The notes: generated by a model from the sequence alone, not told the origin. Counted from the first letter of the stretch, positions 8,040 to 17,550 are shown. The stretch: DNA of 64,000 nt from Chloroflexota bacterium (GCA_023381895.1 JAMCTA010000151.1:1-64000); one strand, 5' to 3'. A program made the numbers and translations.

Positions 8040-9164
8040 TTAGCTGTGTGAGACCTGGACCTGGAGCAACGAGCTGGCCTCCGTCGGAGCTTGCACCTCG
8101 GCGAGAAACTTCTGAATAAGCGTGTCTTCTAGTTGACGCACCTGGTCGAGCGTCTTGTCCTCAACTGGTAGAAAGCCTCCGGCCATGCGCCAGTGGCCCC
8201 CGCCATGCCCTATTCCCGTGGCCAGGTGCTCCGCCACTGCACCGGCATCGGCATTGACATCGGTGTTGCGGAGGGAGAAGAGTAGCCGTGTACCAAAACG
8301 TCCTAGAGAGAGCGACCAACGGATGCCTTCAAGACGGACAATGAGGTCCGCAGTCTCTCCGGTCGTCTCCGGCATCTCCAGCTCATCCAAGCGAGCAACG
8401 GCTGTATCTCCGTACACTTCGATCTTTTCGAGCGCGCTGTGGAGGGCTCGAAAGTAGGCCAGGGGTAGGCGCGGATTCTGGATGCGCGATAGGGCTCTCT
8501 TGTCTGCCGCAACGAAGAGCCGCAAGTAGGCAAGGGCATCAATGCCGCTGGCCTGACGCCCCAGATCCTGTGTGTCGGTCTTGATGCCATAGAATAATGC
8601 TGTCGCGAGCCGCTCATCAACGTGCACCTGGGCATCTTCGAGATACTCCGTGAGGATAGTACACGTCGCTCCATACTCAGGTCGAATGTCAGCCAGCGTC
8701 GATGGGTGCACGCCTCCTGTGGGAGGATGGTGGTCGATGACAACTGAGGGCACGATGTGTGGTGGGAGAGCGTGGTTGCCACTCATGGGCTGGCAATCGA
8801 GCAATGCCGTCGCATCGGCCGCTTCCCAGGCAAAATCGCTCGCTGTAACCAGACTGATTCCTAGCTCGTCTACGAGCGCTCTATTCTCCGCCCGAGCAAT
8901 CACCCCCCCAAAGACCAGCGTAGCGTGAAGATGAAGGCGATCTGTGAGGAGTTTCGACAGCGCCAAGCCAGAACCAATGGCATCGGGGTCGGGATGGTCG
9001 TGAAGGACAATTGCCGGATTACGACTCTCAGCGAACGCGTTGAGGAGCCGCTCAACATAGCGTGTGTGGGCGAGCGGCCTCATGGGGGGCTTAGGGGTTG
9101 GACTTCCTGCGCTGAGCAGGAGCAACTCGGCCAGCCGCTTCGCACCATTATCACGCTCGACCAC
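8040..9164 (-). CDS. DHH/DHHA1 phosphoesterase (NrnA-like)
   Basis: The 374-residue protein belongs to the DHH superfamily, whose NrnA-type members degrade oligoribonucleotides, cyclic dinucleotide products or pAp. Metal-site motifs are HDHPDPDAIGSG (about residues 55-66), the DHH signature VVIDHHPPTGG, and near the C-terminus the DHHA1 glycine motif GHGGGHWRMAGG. The first motif has PDPDA, while many relatives have NPDGDA. GTG at 9164 is preceded by a G-rich stretch; an ATG at 9083 would remove the first 27 residues. It lies downstream of the RND exporter on the same strand with an 80-base gap. Confidence 0.88.
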   Translation of the reverse strand: MVERDNGAKRLAELLLLSAGSPTPKPPMRPLAHTRYVERLLNAFAESRNPAIVLHDHPDPDAIGSGLALSKLLTDRLHLHATLVFGGVIARAENRALVDELGISLVTASDFAWEAADATALLDCQPMSGNHALPPHIVPSVVIDHHPPTGGVHPSTLADIRPEYGATCTILTEYLEDAQVHVDERLATALFYGIKTDTQDLGRQASGIDALAYLRLFVAADKRALSRIQNPRLPLAYFRALHSALEKIEVYGDTAVARLDELEMPETTGETADLIVRLEGIRWSLSLGRFGTRLLFSLRNTDVNADAGAVAEHLATGIGHGGGHWRMAGGFLPVEDKTLDQVRQLEDTLIQKFLAEVQAPTEASSLLQVQVSHS

Positions 9165-9244
9165 TCCCCACCCCCGCTACACGGTGCATTTCGTTCAAAG
9201 TGTAACGACTGCTGGCCGCTGTTCCAGCGTGCTCCTACTGCTAG

Positions 9245-12200
9245 CTACACCTCTGGGGTAACATCTCGTGATGATATTCGTAGCGCGGGTTCTGGCGTCT
9301 TCGCTGGAGGAAGGGGGTATTCATCTTCACCGCCAGCCCGATGACCTCGTCGCGAGCGCGGTCTCATGAGCCATCGACCAAATCGCCCCAGGCGTCGGGT
9401 TATGTCTTCTGTGGTGACGTACATCACGGGTACCAGCACCAAGGTAAGGAGGAGCGAAGAAATCAGCCCTCCAATCAGGACAACCCCCATGGAAGCACGA
9501 AGCTCAGCACCTGGTCCGATCTTCAGTGCTAGGGGAAGCATGGCGAGAACCATTGCGCTCGTCGTCATGAGGATCGGCCGGAGTCGTGTCTGCCCAGCTG
9601 TCCGGATTGCCGCGACCCTTTCGACGCCGCGGGTGCGAAGCGAATTGGTGTAGTCGACAAGCAAGATTGCATTTTTCGCTACAAGCCCCATCAGCATGAT
9701 CAAGCCGATCATCGACAGTGCATTGAGGGTATCGCGCGTGATTGCGAGAGCTACCAGTGCTCCAACGAGGGCAACGGGAAGACTGAACATGATGACAAAT
9801 GGGGTGAAGAAGGACTCATACAGCGCAACAAGCAACATATACATTAGTACGACCGACAACGCAAGGGCTTGAAGAAGGGACGAGAATGCGCTGTTCTGAT
9901 CTGAGATGCTCCCCGCAGCCACAAACTTGTATCCAGGCGGTAGCTTCAGCAGGTCGAGCTTTTTCTGAATCTCCGAGCTCACAGTTCCCAGGTTCCCCTC
10001 AGCTAGGTCCGCGCTCACGGTGACGACGTGTAGCCGGTCATAGCGATTGATTTGCGATGGCCCTACTGTCGGTGTGATCGTTGCTACGTCCGCGATAGGC
10101 ACCTGCTGTCCATCTGGCACAGTCATCAGGAGATTGCCCAGTGCCGCCGGATTGCTCAGACTCTCACCACTCACGCGCACCTTTACATCGACTTGAGACG
10201 CGCCCGGAGGGTGGTACTCAGTCGCTACGGTACCGTTCAATGCCGTAGTGACCGTTGCAGCAATTTCTCCCGTGGTTAGCTGCAGATCAGAGAGCCGCGC
10301 CTGATTGACGGTGATGTCAAGTTGTGGAAGGTTGGTCACTCCGCTGTTCTTAACGCTTGCTGTCCCAGGGACTGAGGCAACAATGCCAGCAATCTGGTCG
10401 CCCAATTGCGCCAGCGTGCTAACGTCTGATCCCTGAATGCGATATTGGATCGGCTGTAGAGAACCGCTTGCAAAGTTTGGTGCAACCGCGCGGACACGGA
10501 TGCCTGGGATCTCTTGAGCCTCTGACTGAACCAGCGCAGCAAGCTGCCTGTCAGACCTATGGCGCTGCGACTGCGGCTTCAACTGGACATAGATCGTCCC
10601 GTAGCGACTCTGGTCTCCTGCACTTGCGTCGTCGCTGGATCCGGCGATGGCTAGCGTCTCGTCCGTCTCAGGGAGCTTGAGCACGAGTTGGTCGATACGA
10701 TTCAACATGACGGCGGTCTGTTGCACTGAGCTGCTAACCGGGAGCTCGACGGTAACGGTGAAGAGCCCTTGGTCAGCATTCGGAACAAATTCGGTACCGA
10801 CGATATGCAGCGGAACAAGCGCGATGCTCAGAATGAGAAGAAGGACCGACAGGCCGATGACCGATAGTCTCCGCCGGCGGCGTAATACAGCCCACTCCAC
10901 AATTTGGGAATAGTAATCGGCCAGCCAGCGCAGGCGGCCATCAAAGGCTTCGCTGAACCGCTCCCAGCGAGACCCAGTTGGAGTCCTGAGCTGTAGCCAG
11001 CGGGAGGCCAACATCGGAGTAAGTGTGAAGGAGACGATCAGGGAGAACAAGGTTGCAGTGGCAATCGTGAGGCCGAACTGGCGGAAGAACGCACCAATCT
11101 GTCCCGACATGTAGGCCACCGGTGTGTAGACGACCACGTCGACAAAGGTAATGGCGATCGCGGCTAGTCCGATCTCGGTCCTACCATTGAGGGCTGCCTG
11201 CCGGGGGGCCTCACCAGCTTGCAGATGTCGAAAGATGTTCTCGAGCACTACAATGGAGTCATCAATGAGAATCCCGATGAGCAGTGCTAGCGCCATCAGT
11301 GAGAGCAGATTGAGGGTGAACCCAAGCGCGAACATCACCGCATACGTCGAGATAAGAGACGTAGGGATCGCGAGCAAGACGATGACGGTGCTGCGAAACG
11401 TGTGGAGAAAGAGTAACAACACGATGCCAGTGATAATGATGGCAGCGATGAGATTCTGATTGACATCGTTCAGGGCATTGCGGGTCGATACCGACGAGTC
11501 GAAAAGTGTTCCTACGTGAACACCGGCAGGCAGTTCTGGCTGAATCTCCTTCAGCACTTGACGGATGTTATCGGCAACCGACACGGTGTTTGCCGTGCTC
11601 TGCTTGTACACCGCGAGAGCAACTGCGGGATGTCCATCAGCCTGTGCAATGAGCGTCTGCCTCTTGAAGGTGTCGCGAACTGTTGCCACGTCTCCAACGT
11701 GCACTGTGGCGCTGCCAAAATGAGCTACCGCGATGTGGGCAAGTTGGGAAGATTTCGACGCTTCACCAACAACGCGGACGTCGATCCGCCGCCCGCTTGT
11801 GTCCAGTGCTCCCACAGGAACGTTTTGGTTGCCCTGCTGAAGGGCCTGGACCACCTGGCCAAGGGTGACGTGCTCGGCAGCGAGCTTCGTGGGATCCACG
11901 TCGACGACGATCTCCCGCTCAAGGCCTCCGGAAATAGTGACAGACGCGACCGAATCAATGCCTTCGAGCCGGGGCTTGAGTGCCTTATCTGCGAACGTAT
12001 ACAGCTGGTCTTGCGGACGGTTACCAGAGAGCACCACCAGCATGACTGGTTGTGCGGTGACGTCAAACTTCTGAACCGTTGGCGCCTGAGCACCTGAGGG
12101 TAAGGTGGCTCGAATCGAGTCCACCGCTCGCTCGACGTCCACAGCCGCTAGATCAGGATTCGTGCCATCGTGAAACTGAATGGTGACGAAGCTCCCACCT

Positions 12201-12514
12201 TCGACAGAACGTGAGATCACGTGATCGACATTGGCGAGACCGGCAACAGCATTCTCAACAGGCTTCGTGATGTAGGTCTCGACATCAAGCGGAGTTGCTC
12301 CAGGGTAGCCAATGCTCACTGACACATATGGGTACTGGACATTAGGTAGGAGATCGACACCAAGTCGTGAATGGGCGATGAGCCCGAGGAGGATTGCCGC
12401 ACACACCGCCATCGTGACGGCGAGCGGGCGCCGGATCGCCATTTCGGTGAGCTTCACGGGCCCTCCCATGACTCGCTCAAAGACCCACCCACGAGGACTG
12501 TGAATGTCGCTCAC
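9245..12514 (-). CDS. RND-family efflux transporter (AcrB/HAE1 type)
   Basis: The 1089-residue protein is a proton-driven exporter subunit in the inner membrane. It has the family N-terminus (KLTEMAIRRPLAVTM), a large periplasmic-type loop starting GVDLLPNVQYPYV, the second loop after about residue 555, and the central membrane block with TM4 acidic pair GILIDDSIVVLENI. A C-terminal block contains MGLVAKNAILLVDY. The length is typical of the family. No membrane-fusion or outer-membrane partner is adjacent. GTG at 12514 is the furthest start; ATG at 12469 or the GTG just before KLTEM also fits the family. Confidence 0.93.
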   Translation of the reverse strand: MSDIHSPRGWVFERVMGGPVKLTEMAIRRPLAVTMAVCAAILLGLIAHSRLGVDLLPNVQYPYVSVSIGYPGATPLDVETYITKPVENAVAGLANVDHVISRSVEGGSFVTIQFHDGTNPDLAAVDVERAVDSIRATLPSGAQAPTVQKFDVTAQPVMLVVLSGNRPQDQLYTFADKALKPRLEGIDSVASVTISGGLEREIVVDVDPTKLAAEHVTLGQVVQALQQGNQNVPVGALDTSGRRIDVRVVGEASKSSQLAHIAVAHFGSATVHVGDVATVRDTFKRQTLIAQADGHPAVALAVYKQSTANTVSVADNIRQVLKEIQPELPAGVHVGTLFDSSVSTRNALNDVNQNLIAAIIITGIVLLLFLHTFRSTVIVLLAIPTSLISTYAVMFALGFTLNLLSLMALALLIGILIDDSIVVLENIFRHLQAGEAPRQAALNGRTEIGLAAIAITFVDVVVYTPVAYMSGQIGAFFRQFGLTIATATLFSLIVSFTLTPMLASRWLQLRTPTGSRWERFSEAFDGRLRWLADYYSQIVEWAVLRRRRRLSVIGLSVLLLILSIALVPLHIVGTEFVPNADQGLFTVTVELPVSSSVQQTAVMLNRIDQLVLKLPETDETLAIAGSSDDASAGDQSRYGTIYVQLKPQSQRHRSDRQLAALVQSEAQEIPGIRVRAVAPNFASGSLQPIQYRIQGSDVSTLAQLGDQIAGIVASVPGTASVKNSGVTNLPQLDITVNQARLSDLQLTTGEIAATVTTALNGTVATEYHPPGASQVDVKVRVSGESLSNPAALGNLLMTVPDGQQVPIADVATITPTVGPSQINRYDRLHVVTVSADLAEGNLGTVSSEIQKKLDLLKLPPGYKFVAAGSISDQNSAFSSLLQALALSVVLMYMLLVALYESFFTPFVIMFSLPVALVGALVALAITRDTLNALSMIGLIMLMGLVAKNAILLVDYTNSLRTRGVERVAAIRTAGQTRLRPILMTTSAMVLAMLPLALKIGPGAELRASMGVVLIGGLISSLLLTLVLVPVMYVTTEDITRRLGRFGRWLMRPRSRRGHRAGGEDEYPLPPAKTPEPALRISSRDVTPEV

Positions 12515-12555
12515 GTATAGTACCCGTGGCAGCCGTCATGGTCAGAACAGCGCGG

Positions 12556-13557
12556 CTAGGGAAGACGGGCGACGAGCATCGTGGTCGGGCCTTCTACCGC
12601 CCTAATCTCGCCGTCTTGGAGGGCGGCGGGGACTACGACCGAATCCCCCCAGCCCAGATGCTCTGTTGGGAATCGGCCGGTACGCGACTCGATAGTGGCA
12701 CGACCCGCGATCACGGTGATTGCCAGAAATGTCGAGCCGTCAAGCGGTAGTGCAGCGGAATCAGTCAGTATCCAACGTTCGAGAGCGAAATACTCATTGG
12801 ACACAAGGATCCGCCGGAGTATCGACATCTCCTCAATCGTGACGGGTGAGCATAGTCCGTTCGGACGAACGTCGAGTAGCGCAACGGCGCACCCCTTGTT
12901 GAGATGAAGCTCGCGCCGTCGTCCGTCAGGACCGGCGCGACCCCAGTCGTACAGGCGATAGGTGGTCGTGCTGGACTGCTGAACCTCGTACAGAAAGATC
13001 CCAGCCCCGATCGCATGTATTGTTCCGGCCGGTACCGTCACGGTGTCCCCTGGGTGCACCTGCAGGTACTGCAAGGAGTGCTCGATTGTTCCATCGGCTG
13101 CCTCTTGCTTGAGCCTACTTCTGGAGAGTTCTCGTGCAAGACCATAGACGAGGCGGGATCCAGGTGCAGCATCCAGAATGTGCCACGCTTCTGTCTTTCC
13201 GTAGGGTTGACTTTCCAGCAATTGGGCTTGGGTGTCATTAGGGTGCACTTGGATCGACAGCTGGTCCGCGGCATCGATCAGCTTGATCAGTAAGGGAAAG
13301 TGTTGCGACGCTACCGGACCTGCCTTCGAGCCTACAAGGGGTGTGGTGCCCCACTCCTTCACGGCGTCTTGCAGACTCCTGCCCCTGAGCAGGCCATTCT
13401 CGATTGGGTTGTCTTCGTGGACTTCCCAGCTCTCACCGAGGACATCGTGCGGATCGTCGCTCTTTTTGAGGTCCCTAGCCAGACGGTGACCGCCCCAGAT
13501 TGGCCGAGCCAGATTCGGCTTGGTTCTCAGTGGGTAGAGCTCTTCAAGTTTCGCCAT
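12556..13557 (-). CDS. manA: Class I mannose-6-phosphate isomerase
   Basis: This 333-residue cupin-type enzyme interconverts fructose-6-phosphate and mannose-6-phosphate, feeding mannosyl donors. Its zinc ligands are visible in SIQVHPNDTQA (Gln and His), GKTEAWHIL (Glu) and the later PAGTIHAIGAGI (His). The N-terminus PIWGGHRLARDL is the usual opening of this subfamily. ATG at 13557 is preceded by AAAGGGAAA; a TTG 21 bases upstream is possible. The 312-base upstream gap contains an inverted-repeat element. Confidence 0.92.
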   Translation of the reverse strand: MAKLEELYPLRTKPNLARPIWGGHRLARDLKKSDDPHDVLGESWEVHEDNPIENGLLRGRSLQDAVKEWGTTPLVGSKAGPVASQHFPLLIKLIDAADQLSIQVHPNDTQAQLLESQPYGKTEAWHILDAAPGSRLVYGLARELSRSRLKQEAADGTIEHSLQYLQVHPGDTVTVPAGTIHAIGAGIFLYEVQQSSTTTYRLYDWGRAGPDGRRRELHLNKGCAVALLDVRPNGLCSPVTIEEMSILRRILVSNEYFALERWILTDSAALPLDGSTFLAITVIAGRATIESRTGRFPTEHLGWGDSVVVPAALQDGEIRAVEGPTTMLVARLP

Positions 13558-13659
13558 ACAATTTCCCTTTGTCAGCACTGTAGCGCTTGCAGCTCGGCTA
13601 TGTGCAAAGTAAAGATGCCAGTATTGCTACCGAATTGTGGCAGAGCTACACAACACGGT

Positions 13660-13784
13660 GTTAATCCTACAGCCTCACTTCCTCAGCGGCGCTCGGTGGC
13701 TCCAGATGAGAGACCATCGTCCGGCTGCTTTGCTTGAGAGTGCTCACCAGAGGAGACCATGGCAAGTGAGGCTGTAGGATTAAC
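13660..13784. repeat. 125-bp element bounded by perfect 21-bp inverted repeats
   Basis: Bases 13660-13680 (GTTAATCCTACAGCCTCACT plus T) are the exact reverse complement of 13764-13784, with 83 bases between them. Inside are two near-identical direct repeats, CCAGATGAGAGACCAT (13702-13717) and CCAGAGGAGACCAT (13747-13760). No open frame, transposase or clear target-site duplication is seen. It lies in the 312-base gap (13558-13869) between two minus-strand genes, 103 bases upstream of manA. It could be a MITE-like unit, a long-stemmed leader RNA or a regulator site. The rest of the gap holds only a small hairpin at 13830-13850 (ACCAGT/ACTGGT). Confidence 0.75.
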
Positions 13785-13869
13785 CTGCCAGCCACGAACG
13801 GGAATCGGCTCGCAGCCTGAATCACCAGTTTGGCTCACTGGTCAGCCTCAAGCCGTGCCTCCTGGTGTC

Positions 13870-15666
13870 TCAGTCTCCGATGCGCAGAGGAAGGGGAATC
13901 CCGGTGTCAACGTCGATGAGACCACCAGTAGTGAAGCGATAACGCGGTAATCTGACATCGGCAAGAGTGCTCACGGCACGGAGAGGATCGTCAAGTTCGC
14001 AACCGAGTCCACGGCAAGCGTCTTCAACTGCGCTGAACTCTTGCGCCAGTTGTGTTGGGTCGGCATCGGACACGAACCCGAAGCCAGGCGTCGCGACACT
14101 GGCCAGCACTTCGGCATTCTCTGCGACTACGGCTCCTCCACCCTGAGTCGCAACGCGGCGGATGGCCGTATACAAGCTCGTGTCGTCGACTCCACACGCC
14201 ACAATATGTCCCTCGAGACCTCCAAAGGACACACACAGCGCGCCTCGTTGCAGTCCGAGACCCATGACGAATCCCAGGCCGGCGCCCCGGTCGGTGGATT
14301 CGCGACCGATCACGACAACCTTCGCAACATCACTCTCTGTACTCGGAATAAGCTGTCCATCAGTATCGTGAATAGGTTGCTCCGTCAGCTCCGTCCGGCC
14401 GTCAGGCGTCAACACGACGATGTTACACAGAGCGGAGTGACCGTGGACAACGAGGTGGACGGGGGAGAGAGCTCTCAGCGGCGGTACGCCGCGACCCTGG
14501 CGGGTGGCTGATGGAGTGACATCGTGAAGTCGCTCGCCGTTGAGTGCCACCGGGCGCCCGCGCTTCACCACGAGGTAGGGCTGGAGAGACTTGAGGCTCT
14601 CGACGACGACAAGATCAGCTAAGTGCCCAGGGGCGATAAGACCGCGATCGCGTAACTGCAAGAGTTCGGCAGGATTGAGAGTCACCGCGCGTATGGCGTC
14701 AACAGGGTCACAGCCTGAGGCAATACAGCCTTTCAGCACACCGGTGAGTAATCCCTCATCGACGGCCTGGTGAATATCGAGGTCACCAGACCCTATACAC
14801 ACTCGCGAGAGGCGTGTACGCTGAGCGAGCGTACGGACGAAGTCACCCGGCGATCTTCCTGACCAAGCTCGGGCCACGACCCACTGACCGCAGCGTAGGT
14901 GAAACAGGGCGTCATCGGCACTGAGGGGTCCGTCTTCTACGTCAGCACCGAGACAGCACAAAGCGCTGATCTCTTCATCGGAACAGGAGCCGCTCTGCAC
15001 AAATGCCGGAAGATGTGTGTCGACAGCCGGAAGCCTCAGCACTTGACCCCAGCCAGAGAGGATTCCCTTTCCGGGCAACCAGCCCCGTCGAGCCACGAGC
15101 CGGGGGAAAGAGAGAGTTAGTGGTGACGTCTCGGTGAAGAGCCTCGGCACCAACCTTTCGTCACTTCCACCCCATAGTGGCAGAGCGAACAGTACGTCTA
15201 AATCTTGAGGGGCCACCTTGTCGAGGAGGGCGAGGACTTCCTGAGATCCGGCAACCGCTAATATCCCAGCGAAATCGAGGAGCGCAGTAGTGACGCCGTT
15301 AGTTAGCGCGACGTCACCATAGCGGCTCACTGAAAGGTGGGTCGTCTCCAGAACTGCAGACACGTCGATGAAACCGGGAAGCACAATTCGCCCGCGCAAA
15401 TCGAAGCGGTGGATTCCTCGCGCTTCGCCAACTCGGGCGATGTGTTCACCGGTAATCGCAACGTCAGCGTCGGAGAGCTCTCCTGATAGGACGTCGAGAA
15501 CACGTCCGTTCGTCAAGAGTAGATCGGCGGGGACGCGATCGAGAGCGGCATCGACGACTCTGGGGATTGCCAAGGCTTTGTCTCTCACTGTCTCATGAGC
15601 GCTTCGTTCCGGCTGATACGGCCAGGTCAAGCGCCCTGCCATCCGTCTACCAGTGCTAGAGTACAC
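13870..15666 (-). CDS. Adenine-deaminase-family protein lacking metal ligands
   Basis: Fold and length (598 residues) match adenine deaminase, a metal amidohydrolase: LLLTNGRVLDVLSGE, then RIVLPGFID, then TLNPAELLQLRDRGLIAPG and LADLVVVE. The catalytic positions are changed. The family GHVHIES after PGFID reads VSAVLET (residues 102-108), so both His ligands are Ser and Val. DPHE reads DFAG (131-134), TDHE reads VEDGP, and the active-site TDD reads GSGD. One motif resembling DGHAP survives as DTHLP. The reading frame is intact, so the protein is kept but probably does not deaminate adenine. The start is unsure; residues 1-40 lie outside the family core. Confidence 0.8.
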   Translation of the reverse strand: MYSSTGRRMAGRLTWPYQPERSAHETVRDKALAIPRVVDAALDRVPADLLLTNGRVLDVLSGELSDADVAITGEHIARVGEARGIHRFDLRGRIVLPGFIDVSAVLETTHLSVSRYGDVALTNGVTTALLDFAGILAVAGSQEVLALLDKVAPQDLDVLFALPLWGGSDERLVPRLFTETSPLTLSFPRLVARRGWLPGKGILSGWGQVLRLPAVDTHLPAFVQSGSCSDEEISALCCLGADVEDGPLSADDALFHLRCGQWVVARAWSGRSPGDFVRTLAQRTRLSRVCIGSGDLDIHQAVDEGLLTGVLKGCIASGCDPVDAIRAVTLNPAELLQLRDRGLIAPGHLADLVVVESLKSLQPYLVVKRGRPVALNGERLHDVTPSATRQGRGVPPLRALSPVHLVVHGHSALCNIVVLTPDGRTELTEQPIHDTDGQLIPSTESDVAKVVVIGRESTDRGAGLGFVMGLGLQRGALCVSFGGLEGHIVACGVDDTSLYTAIRRVATQGGGAVVAENAEVLASVATPGFGFVSDADPTQLAQEFSAVEDACRGLGCELDDPLRAVSTLADVRLPRYRFTTGGLIDVDTGIPLPLRIGD

Positions 15667-15808
15667 CGCGATCGTGAATCGTGACCCTATTACCCAGGAT
15701 CTGTGGCATTGCTGATACTGATGGTACTGCTTACGCTATGAGAAGTGGCAGGCTCTTTGGTGGGTTTCCCCCGTGACGGAGAGGTAAGAAAGGCACACTA
15801 CGACGCCT

Positions 15809-16915
15809 GTGAGTGCAACCAGCTCCGCAAATGTCTTTGGCCAGCAGCCTGGCTTGCGGCCCCCAGCTCAGATGTCTGTTCCTTCGCTACTCTTGAGACT
15901 ACTCGTTGGTTGCCTCGTCACGGCGATGCTGGGGTTCCTCGTCCTGCGCCAGGTTCATCCGTATGCACTCCTCAATGAGCTTGAGTCTGTCCACGAGCGG
16001 TGGATCCTGGCCGCTCTTATGCCTGTACCTTTCGCCTTTGGAGCGATGGCATGGCGCTGGACCCTCTTGCTATCAGCGGGCGGAAAACTCTCAGTGTGGC
16101 GTTCCGCAAAGCTGCTTGGCCTTAGCTACTTCATCAACCTTGTCTTGCCTGGCAGGGCAGGGGATCTGACTCGCAGCTATCTCGCAGGAATGACCAAGGA
16201 CATCGGCTTTCGTAGCGCTTTGGCTTCGGTGATCGTGGAAAAGAGCCTGGACGGTCTCACCGTTGTGCTCTTGATTACTCTCTGCCTGAGGCAGTTTCCG
16301 TTGCCAGCGGTTATGTCGCGGGGTATCATTGCTGCAGGCACCATGTTTCTCGGCCTGCTGGTAGCCCTCGGAGTGCTGTCGCTATCCACTGGACGGCATC
16401 CCCAGCTCTTGAGCCGGTTCCCAATCCCGAGCCGGCTGTTGCCTTCGATCTCTGAACTCTTGGAGCGCTTTGCCATTGGCAGTCGCTCGCTAACCCGTCC
16501 GGATCGCCTCCTCCGTATCATCGCACTTACCCTCTTGACCTGGAGCCTCGCTCTCGTCACTACCTACTGCCTGGTGCAGGCTTTCAGTCTGCAGTTGCCG
16601 TCTCTTGCGCCCGCTCTCGCTTTGGGTGTCGCGTCACTAGGCCTGACTATCCCGGCGGCTCCGGGTGGTGTTGGAGCCTACCAGGGGCTGGTAATGGTTG
16701 TCCTCGAACGTTACGGGGTCCCGTCAGCTCAAGCCCTTGGGTTTGGACTTGCGTTGCAGTTTTGCCAGGTTCTACCGCTCGTGCTCTTCGGTATCGTTGT
16801 GCTGCCGTCCGAGTTGGTGGCCCTACGTCAGGTCTTTACGATGCATCCAGGCCCAGGCTCTCAGGAACAGCTTGATGTATCGACGCCAGAAGGCGAAGTT
16901 GTAGAGCAGCTTTGA
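15809..16915 (+). CDS. Flippase-like membrane protein (LPG-synthase TM family)
   Basis: The 368-residue protein has about eight hydrophobic segments and the pattern of the UPF0104/LPG_synthase_TM family: GLSYFINLVLPGRAGDLTRSYL, then VIVEKSLDGLTVV, and late GLTIPAAPGGVGAYQGLVM. Such proteins are often found with glycosyltransferases and may move lipid-linked sugars, but the substrate is unknown. GTG at 15809 is the furthest start; ATG at 15872 (MSVPSLLLRLL) starts directly before the first membrane segment and is also plausible. Its last 93 bases overlap the 3' end of the GT2 gene on the other strand. Confidence 0.85.
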   Translation: MSATSSANVFGQQPGLRPPAQMSVPSLLLRLLVGCLVTAMLGFLVLRQVHPYALLNELESVHERWILAALMPVPFAFGAMAWRWTLLLSAGGKLSVWRSAKLLGLSYFINLVLPGRAGDLTRSYLAGMTKDIGFRSALASVIVEKSLDGLTVVLLITLCLRQFPLPAVMSRGIIAAGTMFLGLLVALGVLSLSTGRHPQLLSRFPIPSRLLPSISELLERFAIGSRSLTRPDRLLRIIALTLLTWSLALVTTYCLVQAFSLQLPSLAPALALGVASLGLTIPAAPGGVGAYQGLVMVVLERYGVPSAQALGFGLALQFCQVLPLVLFGIVVLPSELVALRQVFTMHPGPGSQEQLDVSTPEGEVVEQL

Positions 16916-17548
16916 CGATCCATACTTCCTCAGGCGCAAGGTGATCGGCACTTCTTTGATGATGAGTCCTGCCGCCGCAGCTTTCACGACAGTCTCCAGC
17001 TGTATGCCGTACCCAGTCTCAGTGAACGGCAGCGAGCCGGCTGTGGAAACACGAAAGCCACGGAAGCCAGATGTCATATCTCGCACCTTGATCCCGAGAA
17101 CCAGTCTGGCTACAGTGTTCCCGCTACTGCTAATGATCTGGCGCCAGATGGGGACACCCTCCATCTCTCCTCCGCGGACGTAGCGGGAACCTATGGCGAG
17201 GTCAGCGTGCTGCTCCAACGCATGCCGCAGAGCCGGGAGATCCCGAGGATCCTGGGAAAGGTCAGCATCCATAACGAAGGCAAATCTGTAGTCCCGCGCT
17301 CGCGCAAAGGCGAGACCGGTCCGAATCGCGCTTCCCAGACCTTTGTTGCGCTCGTGCCGTACGAAGTGAATCCACGAGTGCGCCTGCTTCAGCGATGCTG
17401 CGACCTCTGCCGTCTCATCTGTGCTGCCATCATCGATGATCAGGACGTGGAGTGGATGCGACGTTTCCACGCGCATACTGTCGATGGCGGCGATTAATGG
17501 CGGAAGATTCCGCGCTTCGTTCAGCGCCGGCAACATCAAGAGATCCAC
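16823..17548 (-). CDS. GT2 glycosyltransferase (polyprenyl-phosphate sugar transferase type)
   Basis: The 241-residue GT-A enzyme resembles dolichol/polyprenyl-phosphate mannosyltransferases, which charge a lipid carrier with a hexose at the inner face of the membrane. Motifs are PALNEARNLPPLI, VLIIDDGSTDET, the metal-binding VMDADLSQDP, and RDMTSGFRGFR. There is no C-terminal membrane segment, so it would be soluble or peripheral. It starts two bases after the GT39 gene, which could use the lipid-linked sugar it makes. Its 3' end overlaps a convergent gene by 93 bases. Confidence 0.9.
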   Translation of the reverse strand: MDLLMLPALNEARNLPPLIAAIDSMRVETSHPLHVLIIDDGSTDETAEVAASLKQAHSWIHFVRHERNKGLGSAIRTGLAFARARDYRFAFVMDADLSQDPRDLPALRHALEQHADLAIGSRYVRGGEMEGVPIWRQIISSSGNTVARLVLGIKVRDMTSGFRGFRVSTAGSLPFTETGYGIQLETVVKAAAAGLIIKEVPITLRLRKYGSSKLLYNFAFWRRYIKLFLRAWAWMHRKDLT

Positions 17549-17550
17549 TG

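Noticed and set aside
15709..15737. TTGCTG-N17-TACGCT as a promoter of the flippase-like gene
   Set aside because: Only half of the -10 bases agree with consensus, so a chance match is likely.
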